NCBI RefSeq assembly: GCF_039543385.1
Contig: NZ_BAABJQ010000044.1
Location: 1 to 58,024, forward strand
Direction: 5' to 3'
Length of the DNA stretch: 58,024 nt
From: Rugosimonospora acidiphila
GTDB taxonomy: Bacteria; Actinomycetota; Actinomycetes; Mycobacteriales; Micromonosporaceae
This document shows positions 1-9,183 of this stretch, piece after piece. Both the position numbers and the translations under genes were made by a program. Positions within the stretch are counted from its first letter, which is position 1, and each line of letters begins with the position of its first letter. Below the pieces are notes generated by a model that did no database searches, was not told the origin of the DNA, and worked only from the letters and a program-made list of their open reading frames with translations.

Positions 1-35
1 GCCCCGCGCCCGGCGCCGGCGCCCCGCGCCCGGCG

Positions 36-1013
36 TCAGAGCTGTTGGAACCAGTCGCGGGCGGCCCGCACGCCGCCCTGCGAGCCGAGGGCGACCATGA
101 GGGCGGCGCGTGCCTTGCCGGGCGCCAGTCCGCGGGCCCCGATCGCGCCGACGCGTCCGGCGAGGCCCGCGATGAGCGGCAGCTCGGCCAGGTCCACCGG
201 GCGGGTGTGGCACCGGGAGGCGATGACCACCGGAATGTCCTCCTCGATGAGGTCGCCGATGGCTACCAGGAGGTTGCCGGGAACGTTGAACATGCCGGTG
301 CCCTCCAGCACGATCCCGCGGGCACCCCGGTCGACGGCGGTGGTCAGTAGTGCCGGTTCGATGCCGGGGTAGGTCTTGATGAGCGCGACCTCGGATTCGG
401 CTTCGCCGTCCGGCTCGGGTGGCCGGGGCGGCGGGGTGCCGAGCGGTTCGACGCGCGAGTCGACGATCCGTCCGATCGGGGCATGGGGAGCCGAGGAGAA
501 CGCGGCGATGCCGGCGGCGTCGACCAGCGTCACCCAGCGCGCGGCGTGCAGCTCATCGTTGAGGCATGCCGCGACGCCGGCGCCGGCGAGGGTGGGATCG
601 GTGGCGGCGGCGATGGCGCCGGCGAGGTTGCGTGGCCCGTCGGACGAGAGGTCGTCCAGCGGGCGCATCGCACCCGTGATGACTATCGCCCCCTGCCGGG
701 CGGCCGGCCCGGCCAGCAGGTCGATGAGGAAGGCGGTGTCTTCGAGGGTGTCGACGCCGTGCGTGATGACGACGCCGGCGAAGCCGTCATCGAGGATCGC
801 GGCGCGGGCCCGGCGGGCCAGTGCCATCATCGTCGCCGGGGTGGTGTCCCAGCCGGGTTCGGACAGGACGTCCTCGACGCTCACGTCGGCGTCCGGCAGG
901 TCCGCGCCGATGGCGTCGAGCAGCTGCGCCCCGGACGCGACGTCCTCGTGCCCCGGGCGGCGGCGGTAGGCGATGGTGTCCTTGTTCGCGAGGAGCAGGA
1001 TCCGCTCGGCCAC
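36..1013 (-). CDS. L-asparaginase (type I/II family)
   Basis: Asparaginase hydrolyses L-asparagine to aspartate and ammonia. The 325-residue product has the second catalytic block THGVDTLEDTA at residues 84-94 (Thr84, Asp88) and the family signature ITGAMRP followed by SDGPRNL. The first block, normally GGTIA, reads NKDTIA (Thr13 retained, the two glycines replaced), which is a deviation also seen in divergent actinobacterial members. There is no signal peptide, so a cytoplasmic enzyme is inferred. The start is a GTG with GGGAG seven bases upstream. The product may accept other amides; the family assignment is firm, the substrate less so. The 35 bases beyond its stop hold only a GC-rich direct repeat. 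Confidence 0.88.
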   Translation of the reverse strand: MAERILLLANKDTIAYRRRPGHEDVASGAQLLDAIGADLPDADVSVEDVLSEPGWDTTPATMMALARRARAAILDDGFAGVVITHGVDTLEDTAFLIDLLAGPAARQGAIVITGAMRPLDDLSSDGPRNLAGAIAAATDPTLAGAGVAACLNDELHAARWVTLVDAAGIAAFSSAPHAPIGRIVDSRVEPLGTPPPRPPEPDGEAESEVALIKTYPGIEPALLTTAVDRGARGIVLEGTGMFNVPGNLLVAIGDLIEEDIPVVIASRCHTRPVDLAELPLIAGLAGRVGAIGARGLAPGKARAALMVALGSQGGVRAARDWFQQL

Positions 1014-1109
1014 GTGTGGTCTCCCTCTATCCGGTAGTCCCTGCCGCGGCGCCGGCCGGGGCGGACCATGCCGCGCCGGCCGGCGCGCGTGGTCGGTCGG
1101 TGCCGGGAC

Positions 1110-1922
1110 TCAGGCCCCCGGTGCCGGGTTCACCCGCTCCTCCAGCCGCTGGATCCGGTCGAGCAGCGGCTGCAGCTGCTGGCTCATCACGGCCGCGAGC
1201 GCCGTGGTGTCCGCCGCGCCGGCGGCCGAGGACGCCTGGGCGCGCAGGTGCACGTAGCCCGCGAGGGCGGCGACGACCCCGCGACGGGTCAGCCGCAGCT
1301 CCGCGCCCAGTGACCGGAGAATCTGACCGGCCGTGCCGTCCGGCTCGGCGACCAGCCCGATGAGCAGGTGCTCGCACCCGACGTAGTTGTGCCCGAGGGC
1401 GGTGGCCTCGGTGACGGCCAGCTCCAGCGCATTGGCGGCCGGTCCGGTGAAGCGCTGCGACTGGCCGGCCCCGGACGGGTCTGCCACGGCCGAGCCCGCT
1501 CCGGACGCGCCCGCTCCGGCCGGGCTCGCTCCGGACGCGTCCGCCTCGGTCTGCTGGTGGCGGGCGAGCTCGCTGGCGATCTGGTCGGGCCTGATCTCCA
1601 GGGCGCGTAGCACCTGCACTGCCAGGTTGCCGCCCTCGTCGAGGATTCCGCCGAGGAGGTCTTCGCTGCCGACCATGGTCGATCCGGCCGTGCGTGCCCG
1701 CTCGGCGGCGAGCCGCAGCGTGGCGCGGGCGCGGGCGGTGAAGTTCGGCAGCCTCGCGGCGAGGGCGGCGTCGTCCAGGTCGCCGAGGGCCGTTTCCCGG
1801 ATCGCGGTGACGCGGCGCACCGCCTGCTCCAGTGCCCGCTGGCAGATCGCGGAGACGGGCACGCCGCTGTCCCTCACGGCCTCGGCGAGCTCATCGGGCA
1901 GATAGACGTTGATCTTGGGCAT
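1110..1922 (-). CDS. Ribbon-helix-helix protein fused to two Clp-N repeats
   Basis: About 270 residues. Residues 1-40 look like a CopG/Arc-type ribbon-helix-helix DNA-binding segment (PKINVYLPDELAEAV). Two repeats like the N-terminal substrate-binding domain of ClpA/ClpC follow, at about residues 60-110 (starting FTARARATLRLAAERA) and 155-220 (starting RFTGPAANALELAV), joined by an Ala/Gly/Ser-rich linker with SGAG-type repeats. No AAA+ ATPase domain is present, so it is not a chaperone. The ATG at 1922 is chosen because GGAGG lies 8 bases upstream; a GTG one codon earlier is possible. A good promoter with a repeat-rich operator lies directly upstream, which suggests autoregulation. Function unknown; a DNA-binding regulator that senses Clp clients is an inference. 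Confidence 0.8.
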   Translation of the reverse strand: MPKINVYLPDELAEAVRDSGVPVSAICQRALEQAVRRVTAIRETALGDLDDAALAARLPNFTARARATLRLAAERARTAGSTMVGSEDLLGGILDEGGNLAVQVLRALEIRPDQIASELARHQQTEADASGASPAGAGASGAGSAVADPSGAGQSQRFTGPAANALELAVTEATALGHNYVGCEHLLIGLVAEPDGTAGQILRSLGAELRLTRRGVVAALAGYVHLRAQASSAAGAADTTALAAVMSQQLQPLLDRIQRLEERVNPAPGA

Positions 1923-1959
1923 CACGGGGTCCTCCCTCGTCGCGCAAAGGTGTACCCCT

Positions 1960-1988
1960 TGTATACCCCCACTGGGGTTATCTGTCGA
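1960..1988 (-). promoter_or_regulatory. Promoter with embedded inverted repeat upstream of the RHH-Clp-N gene
   Basis: Read on the minus strand: TCGACA (1988-1983), 17 bases, TATACA (1965-1960). The inverted repeat ACCCC-cact-GGGGT (1965-1978) fills the spacer, and a further TGTACCCC copy lies at 1951-1958. Repeated short boxes over the core promoter are typical of ribbon-helix-helix autoregulation; the assignment is inferred. Confidence 0.5.
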
Positions 1989-2069
1989 GTCCGGGATCTC
2001 CGGCGGCCGTTGTCGGATGCCGGCGGAGCGCGCGGCCGCTGTCCGGGCGGAGGGCCTTCCGTACGGGAA

Positions 2070-2960
2070 TCAGCGCAGGGCGAGCAGCCAGCGCGCGCTC
2101 TCCACATGGCGCGGCGTCCCCACGCCGCCCCGGATGGCCCACACCACGGTCTGCGCCAACGTCCAGTCGCGGGCGCGCTCCCGGTCGATGTCCAGTTCCG
2201 CGCTCAGCCGGTCCAGTCGCAGGCGCAGCTGCCGCCGGCTGTGGCCGAGCTCGTAGTCGCGCACGATGGGGGCGATGGCGAACGCCCGCTCGCCGACCAG
2301 CGGCTTGGGGTCGATGGCCAGCCATGGCTGCCGGTCGGCGCTCAGCACGTTGTAGGAGTGCAGATCCTGGTGCAGCAGCACGTGCTCGTCCGGGCCGTCA
2401 ACGAGCCCGTCCAGCAGGTCGCGGGCCGCGTCGACGAGCCGGCGCTCGCACGGCCGGCCGGCCCGCTCCCACTCCGGCATCAGGTTCTCGGCCCACCGCC
2501 GCGCCTCGTCCGACAGCGGAGTGAACGGCTCCGCCGCCGGCTTCGACAGCACCGGCAGCAGGTCGACGAAGACCGACAGAGCGTTGTCGAGGTCGGCCCG
2601 CGCCAGATAGTCACCGGGGGCGCAGTGCTCGACCAGCAGCGCGCAGCGCCGCTCGTCGTGGGCGAGCAGGCGCACCACGCCGTTGCCGTCCCAGTGCCGC
2701 AGCGCCGCCGCCTCGTGTTCGCTCTCCCGGTCGGGAAACTGGAGCTTGAGCACCGCCGTCGACGAGTCCGGCAGGGTGGCGGGCAGCACCAGGGAGACCT
2801 TCGAGTCGCCGTACGGCTCGCCGATGCGCAGCGACCAGTCGGATACCACCTCGGCCAGCGTGTCCGGCAGCGCCGCCAGCCACTCCCGACCCGCGTCGGT
2901 GCCGCGCAGCCGGCCGAGCGGCTCGGGCGGCTTCAGGGACCGAGGGTCGTAACCCCCCAT
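2070..2960 (-). CDS. Aminoglycoside 6-/hydroxyurea phosphotransferase-family kinase
   Basis: 296 residues from the ATG at 2960 (MGGYDPRSLK). The C-terminal half carries the APH-type catalytic loop HQDLHSYNVLS and the metal-binding segment AIDPKPLVGERAFAIAPIVRD, characteristic of the APH(6)/StrB and hydroxyurea kinase family (HxDxxxxN and the DPKPLVG block). The N-terminal lobe has the nucleotide-fold segment AVLKLQFPDRESEHEAAALR. Cytoplasmic. The reading frame continues upstream without a stop, but the low-complexity Arg/Gly-rich extension does not look like protein, so the shorter start is preferred. Real substrate unknown: chromosomal members often do not confer resistance. Confidence 0.8.
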   Translation of the reverse strand: MGGYDPRSLKPPEPLGRLRGTDAGREWLAALPDTLAEVVSDWSLRIGEPYGDSKVSLVLPATLPDSSTAVLKLQFPDRESEHEAAALRHWDGNGVVRLLAHDERRCALLVEHCAPGDYLARADLDNALSVFVDLLPVLSKPAAEPFTPLSDEARRWAENLMPEWERAGRPCERRLVDAARDLLDGLVDGPDEHVLLHQDLHSYNVLSADRQPWLAIDPKPLVGERAFAIAPIVRDYELGHSRRQLRLRLDRLSAELDIDRERARDWTLAQTVVWAIRGGVGTPRHVESARWLLALR

Positions 2961-3052
2961 GCCCTGATCCTGCCCAAGCCGGCCGCCGCGCGCGTCGATT
3001 CGGGCCCGATACCCGGGCTCGCTCGGGTGACCGGGCCCGTGCGCCCGGCGGG

Positions 3053-3769
3053 TTATCGCCCGGGATGCGGCGCTGTGGCGCCTTCGGGCGGTTCGGTGGC
3101 GGGCGGTTCGGCGGCAGGCGGTGCGGCGGCAGGCGCGGGTGCCCCGGTGTAGGCGGCGGTCACCCGGTCCGCCGCCGCCCGCGCCTCGGTCGGGTCGGTG
3201 CCACCCGCGATGCTGGCGTCGCACCATCCTCGGCTGCTGGCCGCCATGAACTCACGCCCCTGCTCGGAGGCCACCCAGGTCGCCACCTCGGCCGGGTCCA
3301 GCGCGGTGCCGCCCGACGTGAGGTGCAGGGCCAGGCCCATGATGATCGAGTCCCAGCCGATGCCCACCGCGCCCGGCCCGAATTCGGCCCACCGCTGCTG
3401 GTCGAGGGGGGCGATGTGCTCGATCTCGAGGCGGGTGCCGCCGCTCGGCGCGGGGTCCAGGCGCACCTCGATCCAGCTGACCTCGCCGCCGAACTCCCAG
3501 GTGGCCGCGAAGCTCTTCGGCGGGTCACACTGCTGGACGGTGCCGCCGGCCTGGCCCTCCAGCTGGTAGTGGCCGCCCAGGCGCAGGTCGCCGGAGATCG
3601 GCAGGAACCAGCGGGGGATGCGCTCGGCGCTGGTGCAGGCGTCCCAGACGTCGTCGATGGGCGCGTCGTAGGTCTGCGTGAGGGTGACCGTGCGCGCCTC
3701 GCCGGCGTCGAGCGTTCGCGAGCCGACCTGCCGTCGGACGGCGTTGATCTGGGTGGTGACGTCAATCAT
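3053..3769 (-). CDS. AHSA1/SRPBCC-domain protein
   Basis: 238 residues. The START-like (AHSA1) fold spans about residues 25-165: the opening TYDAPIDDVWDACTSAERIPRWFLP, the strand GDLRLGGHYQLEGQAGG and the SWIEVRL and TRLEIEH strands are diagnostic. A Pro/Ala/Thr-rich tail (APAAAPPAAEPPATEPPE) closes the protein. Start ATG with GAGGAGG seven bases upstream. In actinobacteria such genes usually sit next to an ArsR-type repressor; none is encoded here, but an ArsR-like palindrome lies in the upstream region shared with htpG. Ligand unknown. Confidence 0.82.
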   Translation of the reverse strand: MIDVTTQINAVRRQVGSRTLDAGEARTVTLTQTYDAPIDDVWDACTSAERIPRWFLPISGDLRLGGHYQLEGQAGGTVQQCDPPKSFAATWEFGGEVSWIEVRLDPAPSGGTRLEIEHIAPLDQQRWAEFGPGAVGIGWDSIIMGLALHLTSGGTALDPAEVATWVASEQGREFMAASSRGWCDASIAGGTDPTEARAAADRVTAAYTGAPAPAAAPPAAEPPATEPPEGATAPHPGR

Positions 3770-3823
3770 TGAGCCTCCTCGGATCTGACCTGCCGGATCT
3801 CATCCCGGCTCAACGTAACAGCG

Positions 3824-3841
3824 CTGGCTTATATAAGCCAG
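3824..3841. promoter_or_regulatory. Perfect 18-bp palindromic operator between the AHSA1 gene and htpG
   Basis: CTGGCTTATATAAGCCAG is its own reverse complement. On the plus strand a perfect TATAAT (3845-3850) follows directly, so the palindrome overlaps the -35/spacer of a promoter towards htpG and lies upstream of the AHSA1 gene on the other strand. The A/T core with GGCTT/AAGCC arms resembles ArsR-family operators (inference). Confidence 0.6.
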
Positions 3842-3974
3842 ACCTATAATAAGCGCGGGGCCGACCCCGAGCGGTCGGCCGTTGATCGACCCGTTGCCCT
3901 ACGCTGGACGCGGCCCAATCGCCAACCCCTCAGCAACAAGCGGTCCTCGTGACCTGCCCGCGGAAAGGAGTCCC

Positions 3975-5891
<1,917 letters not shown>

Positions 5892-5892
5892 T

Positions 5893-5933
5893 GCGGTGGG
5901 GCCCCGGACGCGCGATGTCCGGGGCCCCACCGC
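5893..5933 (+). terminator. Intrinsic-type terminator after htpG
   Basis: Perfect 17-bp stem (left arm 5893-5909 and right arm 5917-5933, G/C-rich) with a 7-base loop, starting two bases after the htpG stop. No U-tract, as is common in actinobacteria. Confidence 0.85.
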
Positions 5934-6506
5934 GTCGACGACGCGCAGGCGTGGCTGGCCGACTCGGCGCGCCACGCTCTGCTCGCCGTTCCCGACACCG
6001 GACCGGCGCGGTAGCCGACTCCGGTCCGCCGAGAGCGGGCGGAGTGCGATACCCCGAACAATGAGCCGATCTGCCGCATCGTGAGCTTCGTGCGCCGGTG
6101 CCTGGCGACCAGCGGGCGGGTAGGGATCTCCTCCACCGCGAAGTGATCCACTGTGGACCGCCTTTGGAGTCTGCGAGACGTCCCTTAGCGATCCATATCG
6201 TGCCAATGGCCGCGGCCCGCCGCCGGGGCCAGTTTTCGTGGCCGATGCGGCCGTTGACATTGGCCGAGGCGACTCATAGGGTTTCGTCACTACCGGCCGA
6301 ACGTCATCCGATATCTCGAACAGAACGTCAAGGCTCCCTAGAGTTTGACCGACCGTCGCGCCCCGGGCAATGGTTGGCTGCTCGATGGTGTGCGGGCAAC
6401 TGTCATGGCAGCCGCCGGTTCTCCCGACTCGCTGCCACAGTGTCGCGGCGTCGTTCGGATCGACCGGACTGTATGACGCGGGGCCGCAACCCATGAGGAG
6501 GGAACG
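5934..6506 (+). promoter_or_regulatory. Regulatory intergenic region of the GH43 operon
   Basis: No credible gene. It holds a degenerate IclR-type box at 6045-6059 (TGCGATACCCCGAAC), a palindrome TCCACTGTGGA (6147-6157), a promoter with TTGACA (6254-6259), 17 bases, TAGGGT (6277-6282), and a good IclR-type box at 6307-6321. The leader from there to the GTG at 6507 is about 185 bases. Confidence 0.6.
6307..6321 (+). promoter_or_regulatory. IclR-type operator box (site B), GH43 operon
   Basis: TCCGATATCTCGAAC, matching the recurrent near-palindrome TTCGAWATWTCGAA. Its centre is 60 bp downstream of the first base of the TTGACA hexamer at 6254, so it lies just downstream of the predicted transcription start, a repressor position. 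Confidence 0.65.
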
Positions 6507-9143
6507 GTGTCTGCAGAACAGCCCGAACGGCCGCGGTTCGACCGTCGTGTCTTCCTGCGAGCCGCGGGTGGGGCGACGGCCGGCGCGGTGGCCTCGGCCT
6601 ACCTCGCCGGACCGGCCCAGGCCGCCTCCGACGCGGGAGGTGCCGCGCCGGACGCGACGACTCCGGTGCTGACCGGGCCGGTGAACGCCGGGGCGTTCAC
6701 CTCAACGGGCAACCCGGTCGTCACCAGCATCTACACCGCCGACCCGGACGCATTCGTCTACAATGGACGTTTGTATCTCGACACCGACCGGGATGAGGCG
6801 CCGCTCGGCTTCGGCAACTTCCGGATGCGTGAGTGGCACCTGTACTCGACCGACGACCTCAAGCACTGGACGGATCACGGCCCGCGGCTGACGCTGGACG
6901 ACATCCCCTGGGCCAACGCCAACGCCTGGGCGCCGCAGATGGTGGAGAGGGACGGCAAGTTCTACTGGTACCTGCCGATGCAGCAGGCGTCGTCGGGCGC
7001 GATGACCGTCGGCGTGATGGTCGGCGACTCGCCGCTCGGGCCCTGGACCGACCCGCTCGGACACCCGCTGATCGACGGTTCCGTGGCCAACCACAGCGGG
7101 TTCGACATCGACCCGACGGTGCTGGTCGACGACGACGGGCAGGCATACATCTACTGGGGTTCGTTCGGCTCACCGCGCGCCGCCAAGCTCAAGAGCAACA
7201 TGATTGAGATCGACGCCCTGGGCGGCCCGGCCGCTGGGGGCGGCGCGATCGGCCCCCGGGCGACCGGGAAGATCGGCAACGCGGTCAAGCTGAGCGGCAC
7301 CAGCGACTACGTGAACCTCCCGTCGAACATCACCGCCGGCCTCAACGACTTCACGGTCGCCACCTGGATCAACCCGGCCGCCCTGACCACCTGGACGCGC
7401 ATCTTCGACTTCGGCACCGGCACCGGCGTCTACATGTTCCTCACCGTCAGCGCCGGGGCCGCGCCGCGGTACGCCATCACCACCGGCGGCAACGGCCGCG
7501 AGCAGCAACTCAACGCGACCAGTCCGCTGGCCACCAACGCCTGGTCGCACGTGGCGGTGACCGTCACCGGCAACACCGGCACGCTCTACATCAACGGCAA
7601 CCCGGTGGCCACCAACGCGAACATGACCCTGCACCCGGCCGCCCTGGGCAACACCAACCAGAACTGGATCGGCCGCTCGCAGTTCGGCGACCCGTTCCTG
7701 AACGCCACCATCGACGACTTCCAGATCTACAGCCGGGGGCTGTCCGCCGCCGAGGTGCAGGCGCTGGCCGGCGGAGCGCCGGGCACGGGCGACGTCGCCA
7801 ACTACAAGTTTGACGAGGCCAGTGGCGCGACCGCGGTCGACTCCTCGGGCAACGGGCGCGATGCCACCATCATCTCGCCGGTGGTCAATGTGCTCACCCC
7901 GCAGGGCCTGACCGGGTACTGGGAGGCGCCGTACCTGTTCAAGCGCAACGGCCTGTACTACCTGGCGTACGCCCGGGGGAACCCGGCCACCGGGGGCAAC
8001 CCGGCGAGCATCGACTACGCGACGGCCACCGCCCCGATGGGGCCGTGGACCTACCGGGGCCGGATCCTCGACACCGTCACCAACACGACCACCAACCACT
8101 CGGCGATCGTGCAGTTCAACGGCCAGTGGTACATCGTGTACCACAACGGGGCACTGCCCGGCGGTGGCGAGTTCCGCCGGTCGGTCTGCATCGACAAGGT
8201 GTTCTTCAACGACGACGGCACCATCCAGAGGGTGGTCCAGACGTTGGGTGCGGCCGCCCTGGCGCCGGTCGCCTGGTACCGCTTCGACGAGACCAGCGGT
8301 GCGGCGGTCGCCGACGCCACCGGCAACGGAAACGCCGCCACCCTGGTGGGCGGGGCCGCCCGGGCGCGCGGCGTGCTGGCGGGCGCGATCAGCCTGGACG
8401 GGCAGACCGGGTACGCGGCCCTGCCCACCGGCCTGATGTGGAGCATGTACGACTTCACCATCGCCTGCTGGGTGAAGCTCAACCCCGGCACCACCTCCCC
8501 GCACATCTGGGACTTCGGCACCGGCACCAACGTGTACATGTACCTGACCCCGAACGGCGCCGGCACCGTGCGGTACGCCATCACCACCGGCGGGGCAAGC
8601 CGCGAACAGCGCATCAACGGCACCGCTCCGCTGCCGACCGGCGAGTGGGTGCATGTCGCCGTCACCAAGTCGGCGCTGACGGCCCGGCTGTACGTCAACG
8701 GCGTACAGGTCGGCCAGAACACCAACATCAGCCTGTACCCGGCCCCGTTGGGCAACACGCCGAACAACTGGATCGGCCGCTCGCAGAGTCCGGCCGATCC
8801 GTTCCTGGGTGGCCTGGTCGACGACGTGCGCATCTACCAGCGTGGCCTGCCGCCGAGTGAACTGGCCGGCCTCATCGTCGACGGTCAGGTCGCCGGGCTG
8901 CTGGACTACGTGTCCGCCCAGCCGTACGGCGCCGGTGCCACCAACTCGCTGACGGTGGTGCTGACCCAGGCCCAGGCACTGCTGCGGGCGGGGCGGCCCG
9001 CCGACGCGAGCGGCGTGCTGGCCGGCGACTTCCCCGATGCCGTGGGCGCGCTGCGTGGCGGGGCGCTGACCGACGCGCAGGCCACCGACCTGCTCACCCG
9101 CGGCGCGGCGATCGTCACCACCATCCAGACCAGCCTGTCCTAG
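6507..9143 (+). CDS. Secreted GH43-family glycosidase with nested and C-terminal LamG domains
   Basis: 878 residues. A TAT signal (DRRVFLRAAGGATAGAV) spans residues 12-40. The five-bladed propeller domain of GH43 shows its three acidic residues in context: Asp79 (TADPDAF), Asp202 (DIDPTV) and Glu473 (YWEAPYLF). Between Asp202 and Glu473 a complete LamG/concanavalin-like domain (about residues 240-463) is inserted in permuted order; the propeller resumes at LTGYWEAPYLFKRNG. A second LamG in normal order follows (about 588-790), then an alpha-helical FIMAH-like tail. Likely alpha-L-arabinofuranosidase or arabinanase acting outside the cell. Start GTG after GAGGAGGG. The next gene starts 40 bases downstream without a terminator, so both form an operon under the IclR-type site at 6307. 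Confidence 0.85.
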   Translation: MSAEQPERPRFDRRVFLRAAGGATAGAVASAYLAGPAQAASDAGGAAPDATTPVLTGPVNAGAFTSTGNPVVTSIYTADPDAFVYNGRLYLDTDRDEAPLGFGNFRMREWHLYSTDDLKHWTDHGPRLTLDDIPWANANAWAPQMVERDGKFYWYLPMQQASSGAMTVGVMVGDSPLGPWTDPLGHPLIDGSVANHSGFDIDPTVLVDDDGQAYIYWGSFGSPRAAKLKSNMIEIDALGGPAAGGGAIGPRATGKIGNAVKLSGTSDYVNLPSNITAGLNDFTVATWINPAALTTWTRIFDFGTGTGVYMFLTVSAGAAPRYAITTGGNGREQQLNATSPLATNAWSHVAVTVTGNTGTLYINGNPVATNANMTLHPAALGNTNQNWIGRSQFGDPFLNATIDDFQIYSRGLSAAEVQALAGGAPGTGDVANYKFDEASGATAVDSSGNGRDATIISPVVNVLTPQGLTGYWEAPYLFKRNGLYYLAYARGNPATGGNPASIDYATATAPMGPWTYRGRILDTVTNTTTNHSAIVQFNGQWYIVYHNGALPGGGEFRRSVCIDKVFFNDDGTIQRVVQTLGAAALAPVAWYRFDETSGAAVADATGNGNAATLVGGAARARGVLAGAISLDGQTGYAALPTGLMWSMYDFTIACWVKLNPGTTSPHIWDFGTGTNVYMYLTPNGAGTVRYAITTGGASREQRINGTAPLPTGEWVHVAVTKSALTARLYVNGVQVGQNTNISLYPAPLGNTPNNWIGRSQSPADPFLGGLVDDVRIYQRGLPPSELAGLIVDGQVAGLLDYVSAQPYGAGATNSLTVVLTQAQALLRAGRPADASGVLAGDFPDAVGALRGGALTDAQATDLLTRGAAIVTTIQTSLS
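7218..7893 (+). other. LamG cassette nested in GH43 (circularly permuted)
   Basis: Codes for residues 238-463. The domain begins with the strand TGKIGNAVKLSGTSDYVNLP, which in ordinary LamG domains follows the KFDE strand, and ends with YKFDEASGATAVDSSGNG, which normally comes first. It interrupts the propeller between NMIEID and LTGYWEAP. Confidence 0.75.
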
Positions 9144-9183
9144 TAGTTGCCAACCAACGCACAAGGAGAGGGAACGGACGCGC

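Noticed and set aside
2961..3227. N-terminal 89-residue extension of the kinase-like gene
   Set aside because: Low-complexity Arg/Gly sequence overlapping the end of the AHSA1 gene; the ATG at 2960 matches the family start better.
7210..7900. Frameshift or gene fusion splitting the GH43 gene
   Set aside because: The frame is continuous and both catalytic halves are intact; the intervening sequence is a complete LamG-type domain, so it is a domain insertion.
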